A stretch of DNA of 64,000 nt from Cylicocyclus nassatus (GCA_958299035.1 CATQJL010000316.1:15346347-15410346), one strand, 5' to 3'. Positions 36,961 through 51,487 are shown, counted from the stretch's first letter. The notes: generated by a model from the sequence alone, not told the origin. A program made the numbers and translations.

Positions 36961-38836
36961 GCTCTTCCCCTCCCCCCCCCCCCCTCTTTAGCCCCCGTCC
37001 TCCTCCTAGAGTCAGTTACTGTACAACGTGACATATTCCCGTACGAGCCGTGGGGAACGTCAGCTCTTCAGCGTTCGTTGTGCGCTAGCACCACTTGCGC
37101 GCGCGCTTACGTTCGCACAGATGTGCTTTCAAGCACTTGAGAAACAGCACCAGCGGATATGTACATAGTAGAAGTCACATACGCAAAGAGCGAGTTCTTT
37201 TCGTTTTCATTTTGATCGATGTGTGACTGATGGCGGTCGGTCGTAGGGGGTTGTGAAAGCGAAAAGGCGCGAAAAGCCGAGAGTGAGAAAAGCTGACAGG
37301 CGATGACGAATGTCTTCATGGCGCAAAACATTCAACACCAGTTGGCATTTATTCTAACACATCGCGCTTGAACAACAACAGGCTCCGATTACGACTTGGG
37401 TGGGTGCGAGCAGTAGCACTTTTGAATATGACAAGTGCGCAAAGGGGTTAAGATAAGGTCAGCCTAAGGGAGCGAACTTATGGAATACGGTAGGAGATCA
37501 ATTTTGAAGAAGAGAAACATGGCTAAATGAAGAGGGGTTTGAACCAGCAGGAGAGGAGGAGGGAGGAGATGTTCGGTGAAGATTGTCAGCTAATTGTGGA
37601 GAGTCTACTGTAATTTTATTTCGTTCTTTGGGAAGCATTTTTGATGCAGCAGCAATTTTTCCGCAGAAATAATTCATTGATAATTCCATGCTTAACTATG
37701 ATGGCATTCCCATATTCATGACTAACATAGCTTTTGCTCTTTTGAAACAAAAACACATTGATATTCATATTCAATCCCAATATGTGCCGGGGTGCAAATC
37801 GCGCAAAAAAATTGCTTGCTGCACGCGCTCGAATCTATGCAAAACGTGTGCGCTTGACAATTAAAAGCCCGTGAACAATGCCGAAGGTTGCCATATGTGA
37901 CCATCGACGTTGTTCGGGGGTGAACGTTCATAACAATAATCCCCTCGCACACCGACCGCTTAGCGCCCATTCGACTCGCGCGATTACGGTGCGCGCTTAA
38001 AATCCACTTAAGATCGGCCCGGTGATTGTTTCACACGCTCATAATCCATTTGATTGTTCAATATGGGTGGTTTTTGTGGGTTATGTTGGCTCTTGACTGG
38101 AGACTGGACGAAATTAGAGGGATTAGCTGTGGATATGATAGTTTCTTTTCATTAGATGGGGTTACGGTAGTTCTTGCGTGAGTTAGGAAAGGAGCCAAAA
38201 CATAAACTACTGCTTTCATCCTTTTCTGGTTTATTATTCGTCCACGCTCTTCAAAACGGCTACACGCTATTGAGTATAGTAGTAACCCGCCTAACTCGAT
38301 ATTTAAGCTAGCCTCACTTCAGTAAATCGCAAATCTCAAGAGTAGTCGCAAAAATAACATGATAATCGCTACTCTTACCGCACTTCTCCCCATTTTCTTC
38401 ACCTCCCATTCATTGTTGATGTCCACGCACACACACAACACGTCCATTTTGCAGTTCGTCGACCTTTTTTAAGAGCTTTTTGCAGGCATCTACACACACA
38501 TAGTGTACGAAACAACTGTTGTACTGTGTGAGTGTTCTGTGTGTACACTTACACAATCGTCGTTCACCTTTCAAAGAGCGGGTGCACAACAAAGAGCGAC
38601 CGGACTTTGGCACGTGTCCAGCGCCAGAGCGGCGCGAGTATGGCTCTAAAATCCGTCGCACGTCGCGCTCGGAGAGTACTCTCGCCCGCCGGCGGACACG
38701 CTGGAGTGCGTAGAGTGCGGGTGGCGGTGGCGGTCGTCGCAGCCCGGCCGCCGCGGCTGGAAGAGTGAGGGGCGGAGCCGTTCATGCGACGGACGGGCGA
38801 GCGCCAACCGACCGCATCTGGCCGTCTGACACACTG
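36961..38836. promoter_or_regulatory. 5' flank of the Ras-like gene
   Basis: No gene seen. Contains a poly-C run (about 36970-36985) and, from about 38560 to the ATG, the most GC-rich sequence in the window (CGGCGCGAG, GCCGCCGCGGC). Long open frames on both strands here reflect the base composition. It probably holds the promoter and 5' UTR of the small GTPase gene; the frame of the GTPase stays open from 38765 but the first in-frame ATG is 38837. Confidence 0.45.
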
Positions 38837-41800
38837 ATGGGTGGTGGCGGCAGGACTGCTGGTAGTACTGTTGCCGGCAGAACCACTGCTCCGGCCGTAC
38901 TTCGGGTTGTGGTCGTCGGGGGTGGTGGAGTCGGTAAATCGGCACTCACTATACAGTTTATTCAGGTTCGAAACATTTTCACTATTACTTCGTTTTGCAA
39001 TTAATTTTTTCCATGTTGTACTCTCGCCCTAAAAAAACTATCTGAAAGTAAGTTCTTTCTTGTTGCACTCGCTTCGATGAAAAAAAGACCTTTCACGAAC
39101 TTCCATTATAATCAGACGAACTGAACAGCCCGACACAAAAGCCTTTTTTATTGCGTTCGCTTCTTTCATAGACAAAATGAGGGCGAACGCCATATGTTTA
39201 TGTTCACACGGCACTTATCCTATCTGAGAGTAACTTTCAAAAAAAATCCTTCTCTAGCTCTTTCGCTTTTATCGCTGCTCACCAAACAAAGGTCTCACAG
39301 ATTCGTCATAGATAAGACTCTTAGCAATTGTCTGATAAGTTTTTTACAATTTTCATACCTGAACCTCGCTTTCTTTCAAATCGCGCGGGGTAGTGTTTGA
39401 TGTTGCTGCGAGCAAAATTTCCCCCGTGCTGCTCCGTGCGCTGGTAAATATCCGAACTCTATTTTCTGTGCACTTCCATCTACTCCTTTCCGTGCATCTA
39501 ACCTTGGTTATTTTTGCGAACACAATTTTCGTGCAAAGTTTGCCTTTGAACACTCACTCCGTTGACATTTTTTCATTTAATGTATCCATCAATGTCAGGA
39601 AGCAAAAAAGTGCTTTTTTTCGTATCTTATTTTATGTTTATATCTCTCTGCGAAGGACATAGTCATAACTGCAGGAAGCGAAAAAAGGCCACATCACAGT
39701 GCATTTCCGCGTGTCATTTTTTCTCTATAACAATGCAATCGAGCGTTTGATGCCCAGGGAGCATATTCTATTGTGGGAGAGTTTCAAAAACGATTGTTTA
39801 TATTCAACTATTGACTTTGCTTCACGAGTTTTCGCCTTTTGAGGCAGTTTAAGCTATACTTCATGGAACGAACGATGTCAGTCAGCCTAATCTACTTCAT
39901 CGCAAAAATCGAATTTTGGGAGCTTTTTTGTAATCTTCAGGCACACAATATTTAACTTGTCAATCTTGTGGCTGTACTGTACAGAATGCGGTTTTCTGCA
40001 AATTGTAGTTGCATTTACAACTGCTTCAGTACTTGTGATTGCATTCCGCGGTTGCTTATATTATTGTTGTTGCATTTTGCTGTTGCTTATAGTACTTGTG
40101 GTTGCATTTGCTGTTGCACAAGAGTACTTGTTGTTGCATTGCATTTGCTTACAGTATTCGCCCTTGCTTTGTTGGCTAACATTGCAATTGCATTATGTAG
40201 TTGCATAAAGTACTGTATGTATTGGGTCGGATACTGTAGCTTCTTGTTGCATAATTTTAATTGATAGTTAAATTTTAGGTCAAATGTGATATTTTCATTG
40301 TCTGTGTTTTCTAGAACTTTGTTTACATAGCTGAATTAGAGTGATCATGCGATTTCTCCCATATTAGCTCACCCGCACATAAACACCTTTTCTTTCCATT
40401 TTCGCATGCAAAACACCTCCTTCTACCTACTTCAAATCCAGCGCAGTAGTCATCTTGGCCGCATAACTACCAGTGGCAGCTCGGCGATAACTACAGCCTG
40501 CAAGAGCATTTTGATGAGGCCTGGGAGAGGCGAAAAATCAGCTGTGTGCTGTTATGGCAGTCATGGCCGGGGCTGGCGTGTCGGTCGCGGCGTCGAAGTC
40601 GTGCAGCATGCGCGACGATGTGAGGGGCACACTTTTGATTATCGAATTTCTCGAATCGTTACGTAAACAAATAGGGAAGTGTCGGATTTCCACGTAATCC
40701 TACCAGCCATTGTTGCTTTTTTCGTTTGCGAACTTGTCCGCCACGCTCTCATTTAAATGATTCGGTTTCGTTTGGCAGTTTGTACTGCAGGAACAATCGT
40801 ACATTCAATCGATAGTTCTGAATATGCCCATGGCTCGACATTCAGAGGCTGAATCAGTCGATGTTGAAAATTTTTGCGATGATTGCATGAGCGCTACGAA
40901 GAAACGCAGAAAATATGAGGTTTTGAAGTCGGAGCAAGGGCTGCAAACCTTCAACTTCATCTAACCAAAAGAAACGTAATAGCCGATAGAAGAGTGAATT
41001 ATCCAGCATTTAAGACACATATCAATATATCATATAGTGAAAAAAAATTTGCTTTACCTTTTATCTTCAAAAATTTTCTTTCAGCAATATTTCGTACAAG
41101 ATTACGACCCAACGATAGAAGATTCATATACTAAGCAATGTTTCGTCGACGAGGATCTCTGCAAGTTGGAGGGTGAGTTGAATTATTTTTTTGTCTTTGT
41201 CAGCATTGTTAATTATGTTCCAAATTCCCTTTCCCAAAGGGCTCAACCAAACCCGCTATCTGTAGAAGCTTCTCATTTCCATTCCAGTGCATTTCTTGAC
41301 ATTCTCTCATTTAAAAAGGGCTATCTTCTGGTTAATTGGAACATTCTTCAAATTCCCATTCTTCCATCTCCTTCATCTCATACACTGAACATTCTGCCCT
41401 CTAACAAAGTGTATCATAATCTATAAACTAGGTTAACGACTACATGTTCAGCGGAGCGCAAACTTTTTTCCTCCTACGACTGAAGAGCCTATCAAAATTC
41501 TTTTGCTCAAAACCAGATTGACAAACTGCTTCTTGCTTCTTGCTGCTGTGAATAGCTGAATGGCTGGCGGAGATAAATTCTTAGGAAAAAGCAAAGAGAA
41601 TCGATAGCGTAGTTAAAGTTATAAATCATGTACGCATATCTCCCGCTCGTTCGCTCGTAGAGAGGAAGACACGAAAGTGCGCCACATTGACGTTAACGGA
41701 AGTCAACTTTGAGCAATCATGACGCGAGTCGTGAACTGATTTCCATGGAAATTTAGGCCACATCGAGGCTATATATCAACTATCTATTTGTTTTTGGGAA

Positions 41801-44800
41801 CGGCTATTATTTTTGAAGGGACATTTGTCAAGTTATTTGAGGCCCATGGATCCTTTGGAGGGCTTCTTGTTTGCTGAATTCCCGAAATTGGGAAATCGCT
41901 GTGGGGGGGGGGGGGTTGGAGGTGAACGGAAAAAGGAAATAAATCAAGGTAAAATTAAGGCCATGTTCTAAGGTATATAGCTTCTGAATGAAAAGCAAAA
42001 AGGGACGGGATGGGAATTGATTTTATTCTCAAATCAAGAACTAAATTATAAATTATTAATTAATTATTCTAAATTATAGCACTTCCTGCAAAATTTTCAC
42101 CATAGAGCCAGTTATATGGTAGAAGACCAAAATCAATATTTTGCAACGAATTTCCATTAATTTCTTGTGGGCTCTTGCCAATTTCTAACTTTATCTTTTT
42201 TGCTTCCTTTTCGATTATTATTCCAACGACTTTGTTTGCTTCGAAATTTTATTCCCATGGTGTGTTTGCTTTAGACTTCTAGTGCAAATATTGAAAGTAA
42301 TCAGTTCGAAGTGAAACGATAAAAATATTTTGGCTTCACCTCCACATTTTCTCACTAACTGTTTATGTTCTTGCATCGTTTTTTTTTTATCCTTTTTTGT
42401 CCTCAAAACAAAAAATTCCTGTTGTAGTCTTGGACACAGCTGGACAAGAAGAGTTTTGCACAATGCGAGAGCAATACTTACGATCCGGCAGTGGTTTTCT
42501 CATAGTTTTCGCTGTGACCGATCGTAGCAGGTAAGAAATTTTTTTCTCATTTTTTGTTCATTTTCGATATTTGATACATTTTCCCGTGGAGAAAAAGTAA
42601 TTTAAACCAATACCGATCCATCGCTCCTCCGTATTCATGTGTTTTGTGATTCATGCCGTCATATTGCACTGCATGCATCATCTTCGCACTTCCGCTTGCT
42701 GCTGTGTAATTAGTACCCTCAGTTTTGAATATGATCTTTTCATAAACATTAGTGCAAATTACTAACATTGATTTTCACTTGAAATTAAATTCTTGTATAT
42801 GCATTGTATAGCGAGACGGGTATGTTTGACCGGTGGTGAGCATCTTGTTTGGTCGGATTTTACGATTTGAACGACGAGAAATTCGTAAGAGACGTGAGGT
42901 TGTCTGCGTTGGGTATTACGTACAGCGCGGGTCGAGCGACGAAATTTCGTGCGAGAGGGTGAAAGGATTTTGGAACTGTAGTGATAAGGACAGTTCAGAG
43001 TCTTATCGATCGCAAGGAATTTGAGTTCAGAAAAAAACTTTGCTTTTAATCCAAATAATTGGTTAGGAAATTGTCGAGACATTTGCACCTAAATTGAAAA
43101 ACCTAATCTACGGCAATTATCTTCTTCTATTTTGCAGTCGTGCCTTTATTGTTTTATTATGTCGTGACAATTTTTATCGAACCAAACAGATTCATGATTT
43201 TTATTCTGATTTTTTTCCTACTTTTGTGGAAAAGAGAACATTTTCAATCTGCTTTTCCTTCTGTTGCACTTAACGCTCAAACAATCGTTTACAAAACCGA
43301 CAAGCAATCGATAAAGCTTTTTCAAACAAAAATGCCCGAGAAATGTTTGCCTTAATGATGCAGAAAGGTTACTCACACAAACCTGTGCTATATTGCTAGA
43401 GTCTGCTCTTTTGGCTTTCTGCCAGCCTTCATTCTTCATTGGACAGCGTTTTTCATCCGAAAATGGAAAATTTTTGGGGAATCGCGTAACAAATGGTAGC
43501 TTCCGCGTTAAAATTGCAACATTTCGACTTTAGTGAACGAATAGCACTCTCATCTTTTACGATGAGACTCAAAAGAGCACGGCACCCGCGCTCTCAGTGC
43601 AAGTGTCCAAACAAGCCGGCAGAGACCACTTCGTCAAGTATTAATGCACACGCTTCGTAGTGGTGGCTCCTTCGCTTTCCTCTCTGTAATGCAATGGCTA
43701 AAAGCCTTCTTGAAGATTGAGGGTTACGAGCACTTAAGAAGGTGCCGTGGTCAATGATACTTAGTGAAACTTGAAGCTTGAACTCGCGGAGTTTGTGGTC
43801 AAGTATCAGCTGTCAAAAGTATTCTTTACTCGCTCGTAGTAAGCTCAGAAATACGAAGAGTGCGATAGAGAATGCGTCTAAAAATCATAGGCTCTAATTC
43901 GACTTGTATATGGAAAAAGAGCCTCTAGCCTAAGTGTTGTTAAGTCTCTGCAACTTATCCAACTTCTTGATGGAAATTAATTAGTTTTTATATCTCTTCT
44001 CAGTTTTAGTTTTTTTTTCAAAAATCTTGGTTTAACGATAGATTATGACTGCAGTTTTTTAGAGTTGAAAATCTGAGGAACATCCTTTTCTACATAGCCA
44101 ATTAGGATGATTTAGCACCAAGTAAAGTGACTGCAGTACAATTGACCATTGCAGGGATTTCTCCGCCTAGCCAGCACTTATCTCCCTTGCGCAAAACACA
44201 TTTATAATGTCGTGGGATAACATTTGGATAGCATGAGATTTGTAAGAAAACACATTCGTTCTCCTGTTCCTGCACTTCTCTTTGACCTCGTGAGAAATTG
44301 CCTGTTTTCTTCTGCTTACGGCGCCAATCACTTATTGACGATTGTCAGTCATTTTTCTTGGACAACAGACGTTAGTGTAAAAAAAGCGGGGGATTTGTAC
44401 ACATTCTGAATTTTTTTCCTTACATTGTAGAGTGGATTAATGATGATACGCTCTTTTGAGAAATGTGTGTATTACACAATGAACTTGTTCAGAATGATGT
44501 TCAGCGGATATGTGATTCATCGCGCTGCGATTCCATTATCTTCGCGGTCTGTAAAGCTGCCTTATTTCAAAGAGCGTCCTACGACCGGGGATTTCTGAAA
44601 TTATCAGTTTTTTTATCAGTTTGAACAATAAATTCTTCAGCGTAAACAATCGTAATCGATTTTGCAACGCCGATGGTGCGCTCTGACTGCGGTATGGAAC
44701 GATGACAGGGCCGACGGTGTGCTGTTTGTGCGACCGCAATAAGAGAGAAGAACGGAAAAGAACGGGCACAACTGCGGGGCTCGCGTTGTCGCTGTCAAGT

Positions 44801-47800
44801 GATGTATAGTAGACTTTGTTGTGCGAGCGTGACTATGCGGAATTCTTTGTGCTTTGGTGCGAGGAGATGGCATGGATCTCGGAAAGACCAAGAAGCATCC
44901 AGCAGCTAATTTGTTTTGCAACTCGGGCATCATTCTGTGCAAATGCCGAAATTTGACTGTGGATAGGCTTGGCAGAGCGAGGAAGTAGAAAGGAGGTTGT
45001 GGTTGAGGTCAAGCTGAGCGAAACTTTCTTATCGCACGCTGGTTCCCCTATTTGGAAGGATAAAAATCGCGGGGAACTTTGAACATCTGATAAAATACTA
45101 CGAAAATGTGCCAGATTAGCGGTATGATGATTATCCTCATAAATTCTTCTCATTTTCTTTTCTTTAAATCTGAAAAATCTCAAAATAAAACTAACAATAC
45201 GATAACTTTGCTGTTGCCCCGCAACATTGTTGTTGTGCCCAACGCATTGTTGCATTACAACGAAGAACTTTCTCTGCAGTACAGTTGTGGTTGTTCCGCT
45301 ACATTGATGCCCTTGCGTCAAAGTTGTAGTTGCATGCTCACCTGAATACCCGTCTACGGTTGCTTTCGCAAAATATTGTTGCTGCACCCAGTTGTGGCTG
45401 CATTTAAGGCATTGTTGCTGTTGCTGCAATAAAATAGTTGCATTTACAGTATTGCTGCATTGCTAGTTGTGTTTACAGTACTGTTGCAGTGTTCCTGCAG
45501 TAGTTGTAGTTGCAATCCATTGATGCATTGCTGCTGCAATAAAAATTCGCAGTTGCATTTTCAGTCTTGTTGCAATGTCCCATGTTTGCACCATCCATGC
45601 ACCATTACTGTGCAAGACTTTGCACCGCCAGCTTCGTGTCATAACTGCACCAGCATTTGTACGCTATAGATCTTCCACTGTAGTAGTATAAACGGCCATT
45701 GACGGCATTGTTATTGTAGGCAGTATGAGTGTGTGCATGTGTGTGACGTGTCTCGCGCTTTACGAGTGAGTTTTGTGGGTGCTGGACGACCAAGGTGGTG
45801 AAATGGCCATAAATCCTTTTCAGATTGCGGACGCGACACATGCGTCGTTGGAAATAGCATGATGATAGCGGAGTGTTCAGCAATCTCTAGTACATAGCAA
45901 TTTTAGAGTTCAGACCCTTGTTTGTGTGAGTGCGGTTATGGACGAGTTGAATTGGGTTTTGGTCCAGTGTGGGTAGTCCCCAGAGAGAAGGCGCGGGCGA
46001 GATGACAATGATAGGGACTAACAAAAACAAAAGCAAAGCAAGGAAATCAGCATCCAAGCAATATTTTGATTTCAGTTTCGAGGAGGTTCGGAAACTGCAC
46101 ACAATGATTTGTCGAGTCAAGGACCGTGACGATTTCCCAGTCTTACTCGTAGGAAACAAAGCAGATTTGGAGAACGAGCGGCATGTGAGTTATTATTAGC
46201 TTTTTACTTCTTATCTACACAATCATCGCTCTGGCACGTACTTATCGTCTTTGTTATGCCTCTTTGTTTACCTGTTTATGTATCTCGTTTTGAAGACCAC
46301 AGCATGAGGGAAGCGTAATTACAAGTAACAAACTGAAAATGCGTTCAAATTTCGCGAGCATTATCGCTCACTATCTCAGCCTCTATACACCAAAGCACTT
46401 TAAATTTTCAGTTTTTTTCACTTCTTATTCCTTTGCAAATAGTTCTATTCCTCTCAGTGAATTCCTTTAGTCACAGCCAAACAAAGCCATATATCCGCAC
46501 TAAAACCTACTGAAGTGTCACTTTCCCTGACTTAATCTTTCCACACTACTATTATCTGTGCATAAAGCAAGTTTACAGCTGTGAGAGCGTCTATGCGGTC
46601 GGCGATAAGAAGTTTTGCTCTCAATGATTTCACCGCTAAGTGCATATTAGATAAGTGCTCATAGGGGAGAAGTGAAAAGGTCTGAGCAAGGTGTGGTGCA
46701 AATACGTCTGTCCTTTGTTCTCTGGTGGAATTTTATGATCAACTTAGATGCCCTCATTAACCCTCGTCAGCCAAGTTTATGTCTTTTTTATGCTCCCTTA
46801 CTGTTAAGATACTCCATTTGTTGTTTTAGAGTAGGTTTTCTGGGGGCCGGACTCGCGTATCCTAATCAATGTGTTGAAAGAACACACCTCATTCCTCGAA
46901 AGCCCTTTGAAAACAGGTTTTTGATTTTTTATTCATTGTCATCCCATTCAGTCGCAGGTGCCAGTGCTAGACGCCGTCTGGGTTCGAGTTTTTCCATCTC
47001 TGAGAGACTGTGTAGCACACAGGGCGAAAATCAAATCAACAAATTCGTTTTAACTTTCTTTGGAGCAAATCTAAGGCATTGATGCCGCGCAAAGTGATGA
47101 CCAGTTCGCGGAATTGGCGACATTTACTGGCAGTGTTTTTTCCGGCTATGTTGACCTGACCAGACTATCTCTATCGCGCAGGCTCTTCGTACAGATTCTC
47201 GAACATCAGAAGCTCTGAAACAAAGAAGAGCGACAGCAGCAGTAGCCAAATGATCGAACACTTCAGCAGCTGCCCGCACTGCTGCGCATAGACGTCAGGA
47301 TGAGGTCAGCACAAGCTTTTCAGCTCTCTCTCCAGCGCAAAAACTGCCCGTTCCACCAGCGCAGCACAGCAGCAGCCGCGCAAAGGTCAATAACGATGAG
47401 GAATGTTAACAAAGAGTTAGCTTCTGCTGGCTTTAGATGTTTGGTTAAAGGGAGCTGCAGCTGAAATCAGTGAGCGAGGGATGAGAGCATGATTGGGTGG
47501 AGAAGGTGCTTGCGACCACTTAACTCGTTCCCTCGCTCTCAGCTACTGTTTATATTATATATTTTATGACATTGCTGAAATACCAGCCTCTGTCAATGTC
47601 TCATGGCACTTATTCTTCGGTAAAAGGTCGTTAGATTTTAGAACTCGTTTGGTACCCTATCAGGACCAGTCAGAGTCATGAAATGACACAAATTCTCCAC
47701 TTAGAAGGGGAACCATCAACGTACCTCATGGCATCTTTGCAGTTATACGCCGAAATCTCTACATAGCTGCTAACTACCTTTGGACCTCGTCGATCCTGTC

Positions 47801-50800
47801 CATTCAGATTTAAGAGTCCTTTTTTACTCTTGCCATAGCGCGTCCTTCATGTGTAACTCGCGCTGATTCGATGTGATTTCTTCCTCCCAGGTTTGCGTAA
47901 TCGAATGAGGTCATGGATCAATGCCCAAAAAGCGACATTGCTTTACGCGGCATTGATTTCAATGAGAGTGCGGGAATTGCAAATGTTCTGATGTGATTCT
48001 TGCAGTGAAAGAGAGGAGTGAGACACGTCGATGGAATAAGGCAAGGATGAGACAGACAGGAGACTTGGGAAAACGTGAAAAAGGAGGCAGAGGATGAAAG
48101 GGGAGGGGGAGGAAGGGGCAGGAAGCAGACTTCCTCTTTCAAAAGGAAGTACTGATCACTTGTAAAAGAAGTTGAACTGATATTACTTTGATATGTAGTT
48201 CGTAAACTCGCTGAACTCATACACATTGTTGTTGCATCGCAGCATAACCATGTAGTTGCAAGCAACACGACTATGTAGCTGCACAAACTCGCAAATCGTG
48301 TTGTTGCATCGCTACGCAATAATGTAGTTGCAAGCAACACGATTCTGCAGTTGCAAATAGCTAAATTGTCGCTGCTCAGTCAGAAAATGGTAGAAAAGTG
48401 TGCACCCAACAATTTTTCTGAAATTTTCTTGCCTGCATTTGTTGAAAAGTCACTACCCAGAGATTATAGAGTCTAATGCTGGGATATCCTTGTCTAATCA
48501 ATGCACTACAAAACAGTGTTTTTTTTAGACATCGTACGTTTCCGAATCGCGTCAACTGGCGGTCGTTAGTGTATCAGACAATGGTCCTAATAAAGCACCA
48601 CGTGTATCGTGGAAAAAAGAACTAGCAAGGTCTACAATGTCCGCCAAAAGGGACTACAAAACATCAAAACTGGATGGAATTATAGACTTGGCTAGTACAG
48701 TCGTGTCGTCTAATTTGCAGTTATGTTTTCTTGTAATCAACTACCTGGTGTTATTTTGCCCTTGATATGAGATCAAGATCACTTTTTATACCACTTTGTC
48801 GTAAAAACTTCTCTTTCGATTATAGTCGACCTTGTATCTCGACTGATCGAAAGAAAAAGCTGCCGAACGTGCTTGCCTTGTAGTATTGGCATCTGTTCTT
48901 CTTGTGGGAGTATCTCTCCGATAGAAAATAGGGAGACACGATAAAAATAAAATTTATTAAAATTTTTTTGCACATTATACAAATCAAACCACTCTAATTC
49001 TAGTTATTTCTCGCTTCTCCTCCGAAGAGTGCTAAGGACCAGATTTGTATCTTTACAGCCTGGATACGTTTATCCGCAGTTTTCACTTACATATTCTTTT
49101 TCAATTAATACGACTCTTGAACACCCCCATTCTCAGTCTCGGCATTAATTCTATCTCGCCTCCATTATTCAAAAAGTTCCTCCATTGTTCAAAAAGTTGT
49201 CTCTTTTTATTTTTTTTACTAAGTCCCATCGTGGATCAATAAATCTATTCCTCTTGTGTAATAAACTCGCTAGTGAATCTAAATTTTGAATTTTCTCCGA
49301 ATTCCCGACATCGTACTATAAAGATATCAATCAGAAAAGCGAACTCCCGCTGCGGTCGGATACAATCATTAATTTTCGTTTCCTGCGCCTCGTTGCGCTC
49401 GGCGGAACGGTGCCACCCAATTTATAGGGAAAATAGCATTGCGGATAGAAGATTTTGCAGAACGAGATGACTTGGGATTTGTACACTGGGTAGGGCATAA
49501 CTCAATCATTAGCATCTATTTAGTCCAACAAGTTTATTTTCATCAAGTTTTCGTGGTGAATGGCTGGTGTTCAAAACCATTTTTGAACCTTCCCGCTCAT
49601 GCCAGAACTCCATTCCTTGCATGCCTTTCTCTTCCTTTGATCCTGTGAAAGAGTCCTTTGTATGGCAAAAGTTTTTGTTTCGTTTGACGGCGAAAAAGCG
49701 TGTTTGGCCGGTTCAGTACAAGGGAGAGTGTTTGAAACGATTACGATCGAGGGACAATCATTGGTTTTTCTTGCTTCATAAAATTTCTAGTCTTATTTCT
49801 TTTTGATTCTTGTTGGGTATGCGCCAATCAATCATCCTTTCTTAGAATCTTTTTCCCTTACTTCTTAAGCATCGAATGGATTGAGCTCTAGAATTTTCGC
49901 AGTATCCTTCGAAAAATGTTTGACTCTTGACTTTTGCGTTCACGTTTTCTCAAGAACTTCGCTGAAAAAATTTCTTCGAACAATATCGGTTGATAGACTG
50001 GCAAACCGTTTCGAAAAATCAAAAAAGTCTTGCATTGCGGGCATCGATTTGCATTAGTTTTCATAAAACTCGTCAATCATTGTCATCGTCTTTTTAACTG
50101 AAAAAGCATCCAAGAGTTATAAGATATGCACGAGTTTCCATGAAACATTTTTCGTTTGACTAATGACTCCCACTGCTATCTGATGCATAATCGCCTTTTA
50201 ATCATTGTGAAAAAATTTGCATATGGTGCTGCTTTGTGACTGACAACTTCGGTACGTGTGAAGTTTGAGAATTCCGATTTTTTCAGGTCACTCGAGCAGA
50301 AGCTGAGGAACTTGCACGATCTTTGAATGTTCCCTATGTTGAATGTTCGGCAAAGCTACGGTTGAACGTAGATCAAGCCTTCCATGGCGTTGTCCGATTA
50401 GTACGGTATGTTTTGCATGTACCTTACTATTTCAAATCTTCCTGTGCAAAAATCTTTGCAGAAATTTGAGTACGAATTTTTGTTTATTTCACGGGCGCGT
50501 TTTCTAGCGATTTTAAGCGATTTAGACGCTAAGCAAACACCGTTCGCCTCTTTAGCACACTTGCTTAGCTTAGCCGCTCAATCTCCGCTTCTTCGTTGAG
50601 TATGAAAGGAAAATCCCAAATTATTGAATTCCAAAAGTAGTCCTATGCTTGGCTATAGTAGATGTAAATCATTGAAAATTCAATTTTTTCGATCTGGAAC
50701 TAGGGGTTGAACTTGGTTGGCACGTGTTAAATGTGCACTTTCATTCGGAGTACTAGAGTGACTTGAGGTCGAACCTTGTGTAATCCTAGAAAAACCAGAA

Positions 50801-51487
50801 GAAAGGCGCTTGTTTTTTATAAATGATTTATGTGCTGTGTTTTGCAATTGTAGGGTGAAGAGGCGTGAAGTAATTGCAGTGTAGTCGTTCGGCTAGTATA
50901 CATTGAGCTGGTGTTAGTCGAGGTTGATTGTGAGTGTAAATAATTGTACGATTTTCATACATAAAATGCATGCGAATCATAGTTCGAAAATATGGCAGGA
51001 AGTATGAATGCATTATTGCAATTTTAATGCGCGAAAATTACCATACTTGCTGAGTAAAGCGCCAAAATTTGCACATATTAGCTAAGTTTGCCCGCTTTCC
51101 GTAGCTCTCATTGTGCCCACTGCGACTACGGATCTAGCTTAAACGAGATGTGATCGTTGACCGAAGGATCTCGTATTTGCCCAGTAACACATCGCCTCAG
51201 CTTTGTTCCAACACACACCACACACAAAGGGCGACACGCGATACGGCTGTCGCAAGTAGCATAAACAGCCAAATTGGGATGGAAATCGAGAATCACGCTA
51301 AATGTTGACACTAGTTTGTGCTCGTTATTGCGGAGGATGTGCTTTTTCCCCAATCGCATTATTTTGTTGTCCACTAAAGTTCCAAATTTTTAGAAAATTC
51401 CAACATGACGAGCGAACGGCACCAGAGGATCGCCGAATTGAATCCCCGGCAAAAGCGAAGAAGAAGAAAAATTGCAGGATACAGTAG
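38837..51487 (+). CDS. R-Ras/M-Ras type small GTPase
   Basis: Membrane-anchored GTP switch of the Ras family. Exons 38837-38965, 41085-41172, 42428-42530, 46076-46184, 50287-50405, 51394-51487 join in phase to a complete 213-residue protein. Visible: P-loop GGGGVGKSA (28-36), effector loop [10 protein letters not shown] (49-58, identical to Ras), switch [10 protein letters not shown] (75-82, with the catalytic Gln79 equivalent to Ras Gln61), NKAD (134-137), ECSAK (162-166), a lysine-rich KAKKKK tail and C-terminal CRIQ. Gln in the last position predicts farnesylation (family rule). A 23-residue Gly/Ala/Thr-rich N-terminal extension before the core, RVKDRDDFP and LNVDQAFH favour the M-Ras/R-Ras branch over let-60-type Ras. 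Introns are 1.0-4.1 kb and carry GCAACA arrays. All donors begin GT and acceptors end AG. The choice of ATG 38837 is by first in-frame ATG only. Confidence 0.93.
39985..40210. repeat. degenerate GCAACA array 7
   Basis: Inverse-strand form: repeated TTGTGGTTGCATT, TTGCTTATAGTACTTG and TTGCTGTTGC at roughly 30-bp register (GTACTTGTGATTGCATT, GTACTTGTGGTTGCATT, GTACTTGTTGTTGCATT). In intron 1 of the Ras-like gene. Confidence 0.75.
45205..45660. repeat. degenerate GCAACA array 8
   Basis: The longest array: TTGTTGTTGTGCCC, GCATTGTTGCATTAC, AGTTGTAGTTGCATG, ATTGTTGCTGCACCC, GCATTGTTGCTGTTGCTGC, AGTTGCATTTACAGTATTG (twice) and others over about 450 bp in intron 3 of the Ras-like gene. Confidence 0.75.
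48226..48358. repeat. GCAACA array 9, two 72-bp tandem units
   Basis: GTTGTTGCATCGC...ATGTAGTTGCAAGCAACACGA is repeated with a 72-bp period (GTTGCATCGC at 48231 and 48303). Each unit contains the near-palindrome GTTGCAAGCAAC. In intron 4 of the Ras-like gene. Confidence 0.75.

Noticed and set aside
38564..38945. Minus-strand frames of 73 and 99 codons opposite the first exon of the Ras-like gene
   Set aside because: High-GC shadow of the real exon and its 5' flank.
44833..45429. 198-codon minus-strand frame rich in Gln and Asn
   Set aside because: Half of it is translated GCAACA array; the rest has no recognisable domain or splice context and lies in an intron of the Ras-like gene.
48226..48358. 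CRISPR-like array
   Set aside because: Only two 72-bp units, no leader or cas genes, eukaryotic context, and part of the dispersed GCAACA family.
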